Source: Rhizobium sp. WYJ-E13 (GTDB lineage Bacteria > Pseudomonadota > Alphaproteobacteria > Rhizobiales > Rhizobiaceae). From it: a stretch of 64,000 bases of DNA. The stretch is taken from the NCBI RefSeq assembly GCF_018987265.1, contig NZ_CP076853.1, positions 1,612,001 through 1,676,000 of the forward strand. The letters are read 5' to 3'. This document shows positions 34,858 to 44,879 of the stretch, piece by piece. Below the pieces are notes generated by a model. It was given only the letters and a program-made list of their open reading frames with translations, ran no database searches and was not told the DNA's origin. Both the position numbers and the translations under genes were made by a program. Numbering within the stretch: the first letter of the stretch is position 1; every line of letters begins with the position of its first letter.

Positions 34858-36297
34858 TCAGGCAGTCCGCACCGTCGCCATCGGTTTCACGTTCTGGTTC
34901 ATCCGGAACAGATTGTTCGGATCGTAACGCCGCTTGATCTCAGCAAGGCGGGCGTAGTTGGTACCATAGGCGGCTTCGACCCGGTCGGTTTCGTCGTCAG
35001 GCATGAAGTTGATATAGGCGGTTCCGACAGCATGCGGCTTGGTGGCCTCGAAAAGCTCGCGCGCCCAGCCGACGCAGCTTCCATCCATCCCGGTTTCCCG
35101 CCAGCGGGCATGCACGTTCATGACGAAATGCGAGCTGCGCTGCGGAAACGCGGTGGCCTCGTTGGCCACGCGACCGGCGGCACCCCCGACATGGCCAATG
35201 AAGATCTCGCATTCCGGGCCGGGCAGCCTGCGCACCGCCTTGAGCAGCACCTCGATCGCCGCATCGGACAGAGACGCGAAATCCTGGCTCTTCCAGTAAT
35301 TGCGCGCACCTGGTGTGAGCAGCGGATCGAAGGCCTGCTGCCAGCCGGTGAACGGCATCGGGCCGACGATATCGGCAATCGGCTTTCCGATAGCGCGCAA
35401 CCTGGCCGCGGCCTTTTCACCCGCCGCGACATCTCCGCAATAGCACATCGCCAGTACTACGATCTCCTTGCCATGCCATTCGGCCGGCAGGAAGGGCAGC
35501 GGCGGCGCCTGGCGCATCACCACCCAGCAGGTCAGTTCGTCGGGCGCCGCCTCCAGCGCCTGCCGGTATTCCTTCAGCACCTTTTCCGCATCGGCGAAGG
35601 GATGCACGACGAGCCCGGCGAGAACCTCGGTGTCGAGCGGGTTGAGCTTGAACTCGAAGGAGGTCACGACGCCGAAATTTCCGCCGCCGCCGCGCAGCGC
35701 CCAGAAGAGATCGGGCTTATCCGTCTCGCTCGCCTTGACCAGTTCGCCATCCGCCGTCACCATGTCGACCGAGAGCAGATTGTCGAGGGTCAGTCCGAAT
35801 TTGCGGGTCAGCCAGCCGAAGCCGCCGCCGAGCGTCAGGCCGGCGATGCCTGTCGTGGAATTGATGCCGGTCGGCAGCACCAGCCCGAAGGCCAGCGTTT
35901 CCTTGTCGACATCGGCAAGCGTTGCGCCCGGCTCGATCCTGGCACGCCGCGTCTGCGGATCGACCCGCACCGATTTCATCGCTGACAGGTCGATGACGAC
36001 GCCGCCGTCGCAGACGGCGTTGCCGGCAATGCCGTGCCCGCCGCCGCGCACCGAAAGGAGAAGATTGTTGTCGCGCGCGAACCGCACCGCCCGAACGACA
36101 TCAGCAGCGCCCGCGCAGCGCGCGATGAGCCCGGGCCGCCGGTCGATCATCGCATTCCAGATCGCCCGCGCCTCGTTGTAATTCATATCCTTGCTGGTCA
36201 GGAGAGTGCCGCGAAATCCGGCGGCAAATGCATCGATGGCCACGTCATTGACCATCGTCTGACCCCTTTGCAAGGTCGTGAGGTTCAAGTTGTCCAT
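34858..36297 (-). CDS. FAD-linked oxidase, berberine-bridge (BBE) family
   Basis: A 479-residue flavoprotein of the VAO/PCMH fold. The N-terminal FAD domain contains LLSVRGGGHGIAGNAVCDGG, whose His is the usual 8-alpha-histidyl attachment site, and TLGGGFGWLTRKFGLTLDNL. The C-terminal BBE segment YINFMPDDETDRVEAAYGTNYARL (read in parts) followed by KRRYDPNNLFRMNQN is diagnostic. Members oxidise sugars, alcohols or alkaloid-like compounds; substrate unknown. Start 36297 has GGAGG 5 bp upstream. No signal peptide, so cytoplasmic. Confidence 0.92.
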   Translation of the reverse strand: MDNLNLTTLQRGQTMVNDVAIDAFAAGFRGTLLTSKDMNYNEARAIWNAMIDRRPGLIARCAGAADVVRAVRFARDNNLLLSVRGGGHGIAGNAVCDGGVVIDLSAMKSVRVDPQTRRARIEPGATLADVDKETLAFGLVLPTGINSTTGIAGLTLGGGFGWLTRKFGLTLDNLLSVDMVTADGELVKASETDKPDLFWALRGGGGNFGVVTSFEFKLNPLDTEVLAGLVVHPFADAEKVLKEYRQALEAAPDELTCWVVMRQAPPLPFLPAEWHGKEIVVLAMCYCGDVAAGEKAAARLRAIGKPIADIVGPMPFTGWQQAFDPLLTPGARNYWKSQDFASLSDAAIEVLLKAVRRLPGPECEIFIGHVGGAAGRVANEATAFPQRSSHFVMNVHARWRETGMDGSCVGWARELFEATKPHAVGTAYINFMPDDETDRVEAAYGTNYARLAEIKRRYDPNNLFRMNQNVKPMATVRTA

Positions 36298-36534
36298 GAT
36301 TTCCTCCATGCGAACGGCGCCCCGCACCGTCGCGCAGGGCATTCTGCGCTTGCCGCCCTCGCCAGACAAGTTTCCCCAAAAGGATTAGCTGGTGGCAACC
36401 GCTCGGCACCAAGGGCCGCCGCCCCCGCCCCCCGCACGAAAACTTTCTCCACGCCGCATTTCCATACTGTCGCCCGTATCCGATTGATGTATGGAGAAGT
36501 CCTCAAAAGACTTCGAACAACGCTGGAGGCGGCG

Positions 36535-38847
36535 ATGGATCACCAGGAAAAATCCAAAACGGAAAAGAATTTGACGGGCGGCAGCCTCGACGACCAGGCG
36601 CTTTTCTTCCACCGCTATCCGCGCCCCGGCAAGCTGGAAATCCAGGCGACCAAGCCGCTCGGCAACCAGCGCGACCTGGCGCTCGCCTATTCTCCTGGTG
36701 TCGCCGCCCCCTGCCTCGCCATCCGTGACAATCCTGAAACTGCGGCCGACTATACGTCGCGCGCTAACCTCGTTGCCGTGATCTCCAACGGCACCGCCGT
36801 GCTCGGCCTCGGCAATATCGGTCCGCTCGCTTCCAAGCCGGTCATGGAAGGCAAGGCCGTCCTCTTCAAGAAATTCGCCAACATCGACGTTTTCGATATC
36901 GAAGTGGATGCAACGGACGTCGAGCAGATGGTTTCGACCGTCGCCTCGCTGGAGCCGACCTTCGGTGGCATCAACCTCGAGGACATCAAGGCGCCGGAGT
37001 GCTTCCGGATCGAGAAGCAGCTGCGCGAGAAGATGAAGATCCCGGTCTTCCACGACGACCAGCACGGCACCGCGATCATCGTCGCCGCCGCCATCCTCAA
37101 CGGCCTGGAACTGGCCGGCAAGAAGATCGACGAGGTCAAGATCGTTGCGTCAGGCGCCGGTGCTGCCGCCCTTGCCTGTCTCAACCTGCTCGTGACGCTT
37201 GGCGCCAAACGCGAAAACATCTGGGTCCACGATCTCGAAGGCCTCGTCTATGAAGGCCGCGTCGAACTGATGGACGAGTGGAAGGCCATCTACGCCCAGA
37301 AGAGCGACACGCGCACGCTCGCCGAGAATATCGGCGGCGCCGATGTCTTCCTCGGTCTCTCGGCCGCCGGCGTGCTGAAGCCGGAACTGCTGGCGCAGAT
37401 GGCCGACAAGCCACTGATCATGGCGCTTGCCAACCCGACGCCCGAGATCATGCCGGATCTCGCCCGCGCCGCCCGCCCGGACGCGATGATCTGCACGGGT
37501 CGCTCCGACTTCCCGAACCAGGTCAACAACGTTCTCTGCTTTCCCTATATTTTCAGGGGCGCGCTGGACTGCGGCGCTGAGACGATCAACGAGGAAATGA
37601 AGATGGCCGCTGTGCGCGCCATCGCGGCCCTCGCCCGCGAAGAGCCTTCGGACGTTGCCGCGCGTGCCTATTCAGGCGAAACCCCGGTTTTCGGTCCTGA
37701 TTATCTCATCCCCTCGCCCTTCGATCCGCGCCTCATCCTGCGCATCGCCCCTGAAGTCGCCAAGGCTGCTGCCGAAAGCGGTGTCGCGCGTCGTCCGATC
37801 GCCGATTTCGACGCTTATCTCGACCAGCTGAACCGCTTCGTCTTCCGCTCCGGCTTCATCATGAAGCCGATCTTCACGGCCGCCAAGGTAGCAGAGCGCA
37901 AGCGCGTCATCTTCTCCGAAGGCGAAGACGAGCGCGTGCTGCGGGCCGCCCAGGTGCTGCTCGAAGAAGGCATCGCCGAGCCGATCATCATCGGCCGTCC
38001 GCAGGTCATCGAAACGCGCCTGAAGCGTTACGGCCTTCGCATTCGCCCGTTACAGGATTTCGACGTGATCAACCCCGAGGACGATCCGCGCTTCCGCGAA
38101 TATGTCGATCTCTATCTGCAGTTGGTTGGACGCCGCGGCGTCATCCCGGAAGCGGCCCGCACCATCGTACGCACCAACACGACCGTCATCGGCGCGCTGG
38201 CGCTGAAGCGCGGCGAAGCTGACGCGCTGATCTGCGGCCTCGAAGGCCGTTACGAGAAGCACCTGCGCGATGTGCGCCAGATCATCGGCAAGCGCCCGAA
38301 CGTGCGCGATTTCTCGGCTCTCAGCCTGATGATCTCGCAGCGCGGCGCGACGTTTTTCGCCGACACCTATGTGACCTTAAATCCGACGGCAGAAGACATC
38401 GCCGAGGCAACGGTTCTCGCTGCCGAAGAGATCAAGCGCTTCGGCATCACCCCGCGCGCCGCCCTCGTCTCGCATTCGAATTTCGGCTCGCGCGAATCCG
38501 AAAGCGCCACCAAGATGCGCAATGCGCTGCAGCTCGTGCGCGAGGCGGCACCCGACCTCGAAGTCGATGGCGAAATGCATGGCGAAAGCGCCATCTCCGA
38601 GGAACTGCGCCGCCGCGTCATGCCGCACACCACGCTGAATGACGAAGCCAACCTGCTGATCTTCCCGAACCTCGATGCCGCCAACATCACGCTCGGCGTC
38701 GTCAAGTCGATGACGGACGGCCTGCATGTCGGCCCGATCCTGCTCGGCACGGCGATGCCGGCGCATATCCTGGCGCCGTCGGTCACCTCGCGCGGCGTGG
38801 TCAATATGGCGGCGCTCGCTGTCGTCGAGGCATCGCAGCCAGCTTAA
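36535..38847 (+). CDS. Malic enzyme fused to phosphotransacetylase-like domain
   Basis: NAD(P)-dependent oxidative decarboxylation of malate to pyruvate. The 770-residue protein has a malic-enzyme half ([20 protein letters not shown] in part; [45 protein letters not shown] as NAD(P) fold; [11 protein letters not shown]) and a C-terminal half related to phosphate acetyltransferase ([40 protein letters not shown]). That architecture is the rhizobial Tme/Dme (MaeB) type, important for C4-dicarboxylate use; which cofactor cannot be told. Start 36535 has GGAGG 5 bp upstream. The stop TAA is the first three bases of a dispersed repeat. Confidence 0.95.
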   Translation: MDHQEKSKTEKNLTGGSLDDQALFFHRYPRPGKLEIQATKPLGNQRDLALAYSPGVAAPCLAIRDNPETAADYTSRANLVAVISNGTAVLGLGNIGPLASKPVMEGKAVLFKKFANIDVFDIEVDATDVEQMVSTVASLEPTFGGINLEDIKAPECFRIEKQLREKMKIPVFHDDQHGTAIIVAAAILNGLELAGKKIDEVKIVASGAGAAALACLNLLVTLGAKRENIWVHDLEGLVYEGRVELMDEWKAIYAQKSDTRTLAENIGGADVFLGLSAAGVLKPELLAQMADKPLIMALANPTPEIMPDLARAARPDAMICTGRSDFPNQVNNVLCFPYIFRGALDCGAETINEEMKMAAVRAIAALAREEPSDVAARAYSGETPVFGPDYLIPSPFDPRLILRIAPEVAKAAAESGVARRPIADFDAYLDQLNRFVFRSGFIMKPIFTAAKVAERKRVIFSEGEDERVLRAAQVLLEEGIAEPIIIGRPQVIETRLKRYGLRIRPLQDFDVINPEDDPRFREYVDLYLQLVGRRGVIPEAARTIVRTNTTVIGALALKRGEADALICGLEGRYEKHLRDVRQIIGKRPNVRDFSALSLMISQRGATFFADTYVTLNPTAEDIAEATVLAAEEIKRFGITPRAALVSHSNFGSRESESATKMRNALQLVREAAPDLEVDGEMHGESAISEELRRRVMPHTTLNDEANLLIFPNLDAANITLGVVKSMTDGLHVGPILLGTAMPAHILAPSVTSRGVVNMAALAVVEASQPA

Positions 38848-38950
38848 AGCATGTCGCGCAAAAGTGTGCAGCGGTTTTGCGGTAACGACATGCGTAAAAC
38901 AAAGACTTAAAGCGTGGCAAGCGAATCTGAAAGATCGCGACACGCTTTAG
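38845..38950 (+). repeat. Dispersed 106-bp palindromic repeat, copy 2
   Basis: Begins TAAAGCATGTCGCGC and ends GACACGCTTTAG; near-identical to 15407-15512 over its whole length. It carries the GCAAAA...TTTTGC hairpin and a terminal AAAGCGTG (38909-38916) / CACGCTTT (38941-38948) stem with an inner ATCT-GAA-AGAT hairpin. It abuts the malic enzyme gene and could terminate its transcript. Confidence 0.85.
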
Positions 38951-38976
38951 CCGGTCGCGCGTCAGCATCCGGATAA

Positions 38977-39510
38977 TCAGGCACGCCGTATCGATCGGCG
39001 TCCCTGATCTGCCAGCGCATCGGCCCGTTCGTTACCATCGGCGCCGGAATGGCCCTTGCACCAGGCAATGCTTATCAGGGAATTCTCGGATAGCTGGATA
39101 TCGATGGCTTTCCAGATTTTCGCATCTGATATCGCTCGGTTTCTGGCCTTGCCGGTCGGGTTGCTTTTCTTCCAGCCATTGTTTCTCCAGATCGGACGCC
39201 AGCTGTTGCAGCCTTCGACGGCATAGGCGGAATCGGACCAGATGACTGCCGCTACATCAGCTGCTGAGCCGTTGATCCAGATTGCCGCCTCAAGCACGGC
39301 CGTCACTTCCATCGCGTTATTGGAGGAATCCTTTGCACCGCCAAAGCCGGAGGCGATCTCGACGCCATCGCGATAGGCGACGAAGGCCCATCCCCCATGC
39401 CTTGCGCCGGGTTCAAAACAACCGTCTACGAAAACGTGAAGGCCCCGCCGGGTGTGCGGTATTTCTGCGGACGTTTCGCGAGCGTGGGATTCGTCGAAAA
39501 TATCTGTCAT
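38977..39510 (-). CDS. RNase HI family protein (divergent paralog)
   Basis: 177 residues with the RNase H fold and a complete DEDD-type active site: Asp29 (VFVDGCFEP), Glu68 (NNAMEVTA), Asp93 (WSDSAYAV), His154 (CKGHSGADGN) and Asp164 (ERADALADQG). This would cleave RNA in RNA-DNA hybrids. It differs from the usual rhizobial RnhA (ITTDGACSGNPGPGG start) by an N-terminal extension and a GCFEPGARHGG loop, so I take it as a second, divergent copy. It stands alone. Confidence 0.88.
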   Translation of the reverse strand: MTDIFDESHARETSAEIPHTRRGLHVFVDGCFEPGARHGGWAFVAYRDGVEIASGFGGAKDSSNNAMEVTAVLEAAIWINGSAADVAAVIWSDSAYAVEGCNSWRPIWRNNGWKKSNPTGKARNRAISDAKIWKAIDIQLSENSLISIAWCKGHSGADGNERADALADQGRRSIRRA

Positions 39511-39681
39511 ATCAACTGTCTGGATATCAACGGTCTCCCGCGTGATTGCAGGAGACAGGAAAGTGGAAGTATCTGGCTTGCTGGATAAGATCGCAAAAAT
39601 ACGCTAGGAATTACTGCGAGCTTATTAAGGGAAACACGTTAAGACAACGCGCGGTGGGTTGAAGTCGCAACTCGCTGATAG

Positions 39682-41530
<1,849 letters not shown>

Positions 41531-41706
41531 CTATCTTGCCAGGCCGGTCTTCTGACTTGGCGTCATCCACTTGGCCGCAGCCTTCCCGGCCTTTAGGCCA
41601 GTGGCGTGATTGAGCGGCAAGCGTCGGCCTTACAGCGTTGGGCACGTTCCGGTCTTGCACCGGATTCCCGATTCTCCCGCTTGTGACGGCGGGCACCTGA
41701 CGGGCG
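41531..41706 (-). promoter_or_regulatory. Cobalamin riboswitch upstream of bluB
   Basis: Read on the minus strand: GGTGCCCGCC near the 5' end, then GGGAATCCGGTGCAAGACCGG, AACGCTGTAAGG, and near the 3' end the B12 box AGTCAGAAGACCGGCC (about 41543-41558), matching the conserved AGYCMGgAgaCCkGCC element. About 50 bp remain before the bluB start, so control is probably by sequestering the ribosome site or by termination. Confidence 0.93.
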
Positions 41707-41851
41707 ATCTATGGCGTGGAAACGGCATGGCAGCAAGTCAATTCGGCGAATAGGCCTGGAACGGAACTGCATCTCCGCCCCTGCCCGGTAAGGGGCTCTC
41801 ACCTGTAAAATTCTGCGTGACAATTGGTTTCCGCATCGCTACATAGCCTGC

Positions 41852-41926
41852 ATGTCGATCTCGTCCGTCTACGCATCGCGATTTTATTCGTACCGCTGCT
41901 TCCAGCGGATGCGGGTCTGCGCGTAA
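41852..41926 (+). CDS. Aromatic-codon leader peptide of aroG
   Basis: A 24-codon frame from ATG 41852 to TAA 41924-41926, sequence MSISSVYASRFYSYRCFQRM and four more residues. Five of codons 7-17 are Tyr or Phe (Tyr7, Phe11, Tyr12, Tyr14, Phe17). Phe11-Tyr12 and Tyr14 sit immediately before the first arm of a set of competing hairpins ending in a terminator 93 bp upstream of the DAHP synthase start. That arrangement is what a Phe/Tyr attenuator leader should look like. Weak point: I see no good ribosome-binding site for the ATG. Confidence 0.6.
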   Translation: MSISSVYASRFYSYRCFQRMRVCA

Positions 41927-41982
41927 CCAAAACCAACGCGACGACAACCCGAACAGCCGCTAGTCTACCTGGCGGCTTTTTT
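41893..41982 (+). promoter_or_regulatory. Transcription attenuator of aroG
   Basis: Arm 1 CCGCTG (41893-41898) pairs with arm 2 CAGCGG (41903-41908) in the leader-peptide codons. Arm 2 bases AGCGG can instead pair with CCGCT (41957-41961) of arm 3. Arm 3 AGCCGCTAG (41955-41963) pairs with arm 4 CTGGCGGCT (41969-41977), 9 bp with one wobble, followed by TTTTTT: a canonical terminator. A ribosome stalled at the Phe/Tyr codons would mask arm 1, free arm 2 to pair with arm 3, and prevent termination. Confidence 0.7.
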
Positions 41983-42018
41983 CGTTCCGCACGGTATGAC
42001 CAAACAGGAGAGCATACC

Positions 42019-43086
42019 GTGACTGATACTATTGATGATCTGCGCATCGTCGAGATCACCCCGCTGACCAGGCCGGCCGATATCATCTCGGAAATCCCGC
42101 GTGACCGCGAGATTACCAGGACCGTGACCGGCACGCGCGACACGATCCACGACATCCTCACCGGCAAGGACGACCGCCAATTGGTCATCATCGGCCCCTG
42201 CTCGATCCATGATCCGGCGGCCGCCCGTGAATATGCGTCCCGGCTCGTTGAGCAGCGACGACGCCTGTCCGGCGATCTCGAAATCGTCATGCGCGTCTAT
42301 TTCGAAAAGCCCCGCACCACCATCGGCTGGAAAGGCCTGATCAACGACCCGCATCTCGACGGCACCTACCGTATCGAGGAAGGCCTGCGCCTTGCGCGCC
42401 GCCTGCTGCTCGACATCAACGCCATGGGCCTGCCGGCCGGCTGCGAATTCCTCGACACGATCACGCCGCAATATATCGCCGATCTCGTCAGCTACGGCGC
42501 CATCGGCGCGCGCACGACCGAAAGCCAGATCCATCGTCAGCTCGCCTCGGGTCTCTCCTGCCCGATCGGCTTCAAGAACGGCACGGATGGCGGCGCGCGT
42601 GTCGCGCTCGACGCGATCATGGCCGCTTCCCAGCCGCACCATTTCCCGGCCGTCACCAAGGACGGACAGGCAGCGATTGCCTCCACCCGCGGCAACGAGG
42701 ACTGCCACATCATCCTGCGCGGCGGCAAGCGGCCCAACTATGAAGCGGCCGATGTCCAGGCCGTGATCGCCGAAGCGACCAAGCTCAGTGTCGACCCGCG
42801 CATGCTGATCGATGCCAGCCACGCCAACAGCGGCAAGGACCCGATGAACCAGCCGAAGGTCGTCCGAGACGTCGCCGGCCAGATCGTCGCGGGCAACCAC
42901 CACATCAAGGGCATGATGATCGAGAGCAACCTCGTCGCCGGCCGCCAGGACCTCGTGCCCGGCAAGCCGCTGGTTTACGGCCAGTCCATCACTGACGGCT
43001 GTATCGGCTGGGACATGTCGGTGGATGTGCTCGAGGATCTCGCCAAGGCCGTCCGCGACCGCCGCAAGGCCGCCGTCGCGGCTTAG
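42019..43086 (+). CDS. aroG: DAHP synthase, class I (AroG/AroF/AroH type)
   Basis: First step of the shikimate pathway: phosphoenolpyruvate plus erythrose 4-phosphate to DAHP. 355 residues: LVIIGPCSIHDPAAAREYA, VMRVYFEKPRTTIGWKGLIN, GLPAGCEFLDTITPQYIADL, GARTTESQIHRQLASGLSCP, GFKNGTDGG and LIDASHANSGKDP are the class I signatures with the metal Cys, His and Glu. Start GTG 42019 has AGGAG 8 bp upstream. Preceded by a leader peptide and attenuator. A class II DAHP synthase, unrelated in sequence, is encoded at 55963-57345. Confidence 0.96.
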   Translation: MTDTIDDLRIVEITPLTRPADIISEIPRDREITRTVTGTRDTIHDILTGKDDRQLVIIGPCSIHDPAAAREYASRLVEQRRRLSGDLEIVMRVYFEKPRTTIGWKGLINDPHLDGTYRIEEGLRLARRLLLDINAMGLPAGCEFLDTITPQYIADLVSYGAIGARTTESQIHRQLASGLSCPIGFKNGTDGGARVALDAIMAASQPHHFPAVTKDGQAAIASTRGNEDCHIILRGGKRPNYEAADVQAVIAEATKLSVDPRMLIDASHANSGKDPMNQPKVVRDVAGQIVAGNHHIKGMMIESNLVAGRQDLVPGKPLVYGQSITDGCIGWDMSVDVLEDLAKAVRDRRKAAVAA

Positions 43087-43101
43087 GTGGTCGCATTCAG
43101 C

Positions 43102-43122
43102 GCGGCGGGCTAACCCCGCCGC
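43102..43122 (+). terminator. GC-rich hairpin after aroG
   Basis: GCGGCGGG / CCCGCCGC perfect 8-bp stem, loop CTAAC, 16 bp after the aroG stop; no T tract follows, so termination is uncertain. Confidence 0.45.
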
Positions 43123-43312
43123 CCATTCACAGGACGGTGGGGTATCCCGCACCCCCAAATTCTCAAATCATCGCAAACGACACCGGCATCGCAAGGGTGA
43201 GTAAGCGATTTCCCCACATTGCAAAGACCCCACCGCCCCAACCTCATAAGGGAGCTTGCCTGATATTCGCCCATGTGAAATCTTCCGCGGACGGCGTCTA
43301 GAAGGAAGCACT

Positions 43313-43543
43313 ATGCGAACGTTGGGATTGCTCATGATGCTGTCTGGCGTGAGCGGAGTTGCGCTCGGCTATCTGGGTTCGATGTCGCCATGGGCAGTAG
43401 ATATAAACCTTTGGCTGAACCCAGACTTTCTAGACGAAGGTGCGTATCCTGAGCTGCTATTTCTTCTCTTGTTTGCCTTTTCAATCGTCGTGTGGATCTT
43501 CGGAACCATGTTCCGGCACTGGCCTAGACCGAGACGCGGATAG
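43313..43543 (+). CDS. Small two-helix membrane protein
   Basis: 76 residues with two predicted membrane helices (about 4-24 and 47-66) and a short acidic loop (INLWLNPDFLDEGAYP). GGAAG lies 6 bp before ATG 43313. Codon use is less GC-biased than in the neighbours, as is the next gene. No family recognised; function unknown. Confidence 0.6.
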   Translation: MRTLGLLMMLSGVSGVALGYLGSMSPWAVDINLWLNPDFLDEGAYPELLFLLLFAFSIVVWIFGTMFRHWPRPRRG

Positions 43544-43623
43544 GGCGATCGCTCACGTGCTCTCGCAGCAATGTACAACCTCTCAAACGCGTTGCAATGA
43601 GAAGGCTAGCCACCACCCAGTCA

Positions 43624-43950
43624 TCAACTGGTGCCGAATGCTCGTTGCAGCCTTCGAAATAGTCTCAGGGTAAACCAGCCGGCAACGACCATGACGATCA
43701 GCCCAATGATCGAACACAATGCTGGATAGATCATCATGTACCGTGCATCGTCGCATTGCTGGCCAGGAGCCTCAAAACAGCCTCGATCGGAATAATCTGC
43801 CCATGCAACGAGGCCCAACAGCCCGAAACCAAGAAATGATATCAGGCCAACAGTGGCGGCCAATGCGGATCCCACCAATACTGCCATCTGCACGAAATTG
43901 TTAGGAGAACCGTCGTCGATCATCGGGCCATTCGGATGTTGTGAGCGCAT
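43624..43950 (-). CDS. Small membrane protein of unknown function
   Basis: 108 residues with two membrane helices (about 23-50 and 73-95) joined by an acidic loop with two Cys (RGCFEAPGQQCDDARY) that may form a disulfide on the outer side. Base composition is lower in GC than in the surrounding core genes. ATG 43923 is an alternative start. No recognised family. Confidence 0.6.
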   Translation of the reverse strand: MRSQHPNGPMIDDGSPNNFVQMAVLVGSALAATVGLISFLGFGLLGLVAWADYSDRGCFEAPGQQCDDARYMMIYPALCSIIGLIVMVVAGWFTLRLFRRLQRAFGTS

Positions 43951-44018
43951 GGCAGTTATAGCGACTTTCGCATTTATACAAAGCCCACCGCCCCCTCATC
44001 AATCGCGGTGCGCCGCTC

Positions 44019-44852
44019 CTAAGATTTTACCGGGAAATACCGCACATAGGCGAATTCCTCTCCATCCGGCGACCAGTTCGGCACATTGATCGTGCCCTGC
44101 CCGCCGAAGAGATCGAACAGCGTCGTCAGGTTGCCGCCATCCATGTCCATCATGCGCAGGCGCACGTTGAGATCGCGCGGATGGTCGAAGACGTCGGGGT
44201 CGTAGGAGAGGATCAGCACCTTGTCGTTGTTCGGCGACGGATGGGCGAACCAGTTGCCGTAATTATCCGATGTCACCTGCTGGAGACCCGTACCATCGGG
44301 ATGGATGCGCCAGATCTGCATCAGCCCGGTACGGCTGGAATTGAAATAGATCCACTGCCCGTCCGCCGACCAGTCCGGCCCGTCATTGCGGCCCTCGCCA
44401 TGCGTCAGCCGCTTCTCCTCGCCGCCATCGACCGAGATCGTGTAGATGTCGAAGACATCGTTGCGGATGCCGCAATAGGCAAGCTCGCGGCCGTCGGGCG
44501 ACCAGCCGTGCCAGTAGGACGGCAGGTTCCTGGTGATCAGCCGCGGCTTGCCGCCCTCGATCGGCAGGATGTAGATCGCCGACTTGCCGAATTCGGTCTT
44601 GTCGGAAATGACGATCTCTTCGCCATCGGGCGAAATGCCGTGGTCATTGTTGCAATGGACGGCAAAGCCGGTATCGACCTTCTCGACAAGATCGCTGCCG
44701 TCGAGCCGCAGCCGGTAGAGCAGCCCGTCGCCATTGATCAGCAGATAGGCGCCGTCGCGCGAGAAATTCGGCGCCTCCACCAGCGCTTCCGTCTGCCAGA
44801 TGACACGGCTTTCGCCCCGCCGCACATTGTAGATTTCAACTGAGCTGCGCAT
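44019..44852 (-). CDS. TolB-like beta-propeller protein
   Basis: 277 residues built of PD40-type repeats: NFSRDGAYLLING, GISPDGEEIVISD, GWSPDGRELAYCG, DWSADGQWIYFNS and NWSPDGEEFAYVR, each one blade of a six-bladed propeller. No signal peptide is visible, unlike TolB of the Tol-Pal system, so it is probably cytoplasmic. GGGAGG lies 5 bp before ATG 44852. It is 27 bp downstream of nadE on the same strand and may be co-transcribed. Function unknown; blades of this type often bind proteins or oligosaccharides. Confidence 0.86.
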   Translation of the reverse strand: MRSSVEIYNVRRGESRVIWQTEALVEAPNFSRDGAYLLINGDGLLYRLRLDGSDLVEKVDTGFAVHCNNDHGISPDGEEIVISDKTEFGKSAIYILPIEGGKPRLITRNLPSYWHGWSPDGRELAYCGIRNDVFDIYTISVDGGEEKRLTHGEGRNDGPDWSADGQWIYFNSSRTGLMQIWRIHPDGTGLQQVTSDNYGNWFAHPSPNNDKVLILSYDPDVFDHPRDLNVRLRMMDMDGGNLTTLFDLFGGQGTINVPNWSPDGEEFAYVRYFPVKS

Positions 44853-44879
44853 TCATCCCTCCCAGATTTTTGAAGCGTC

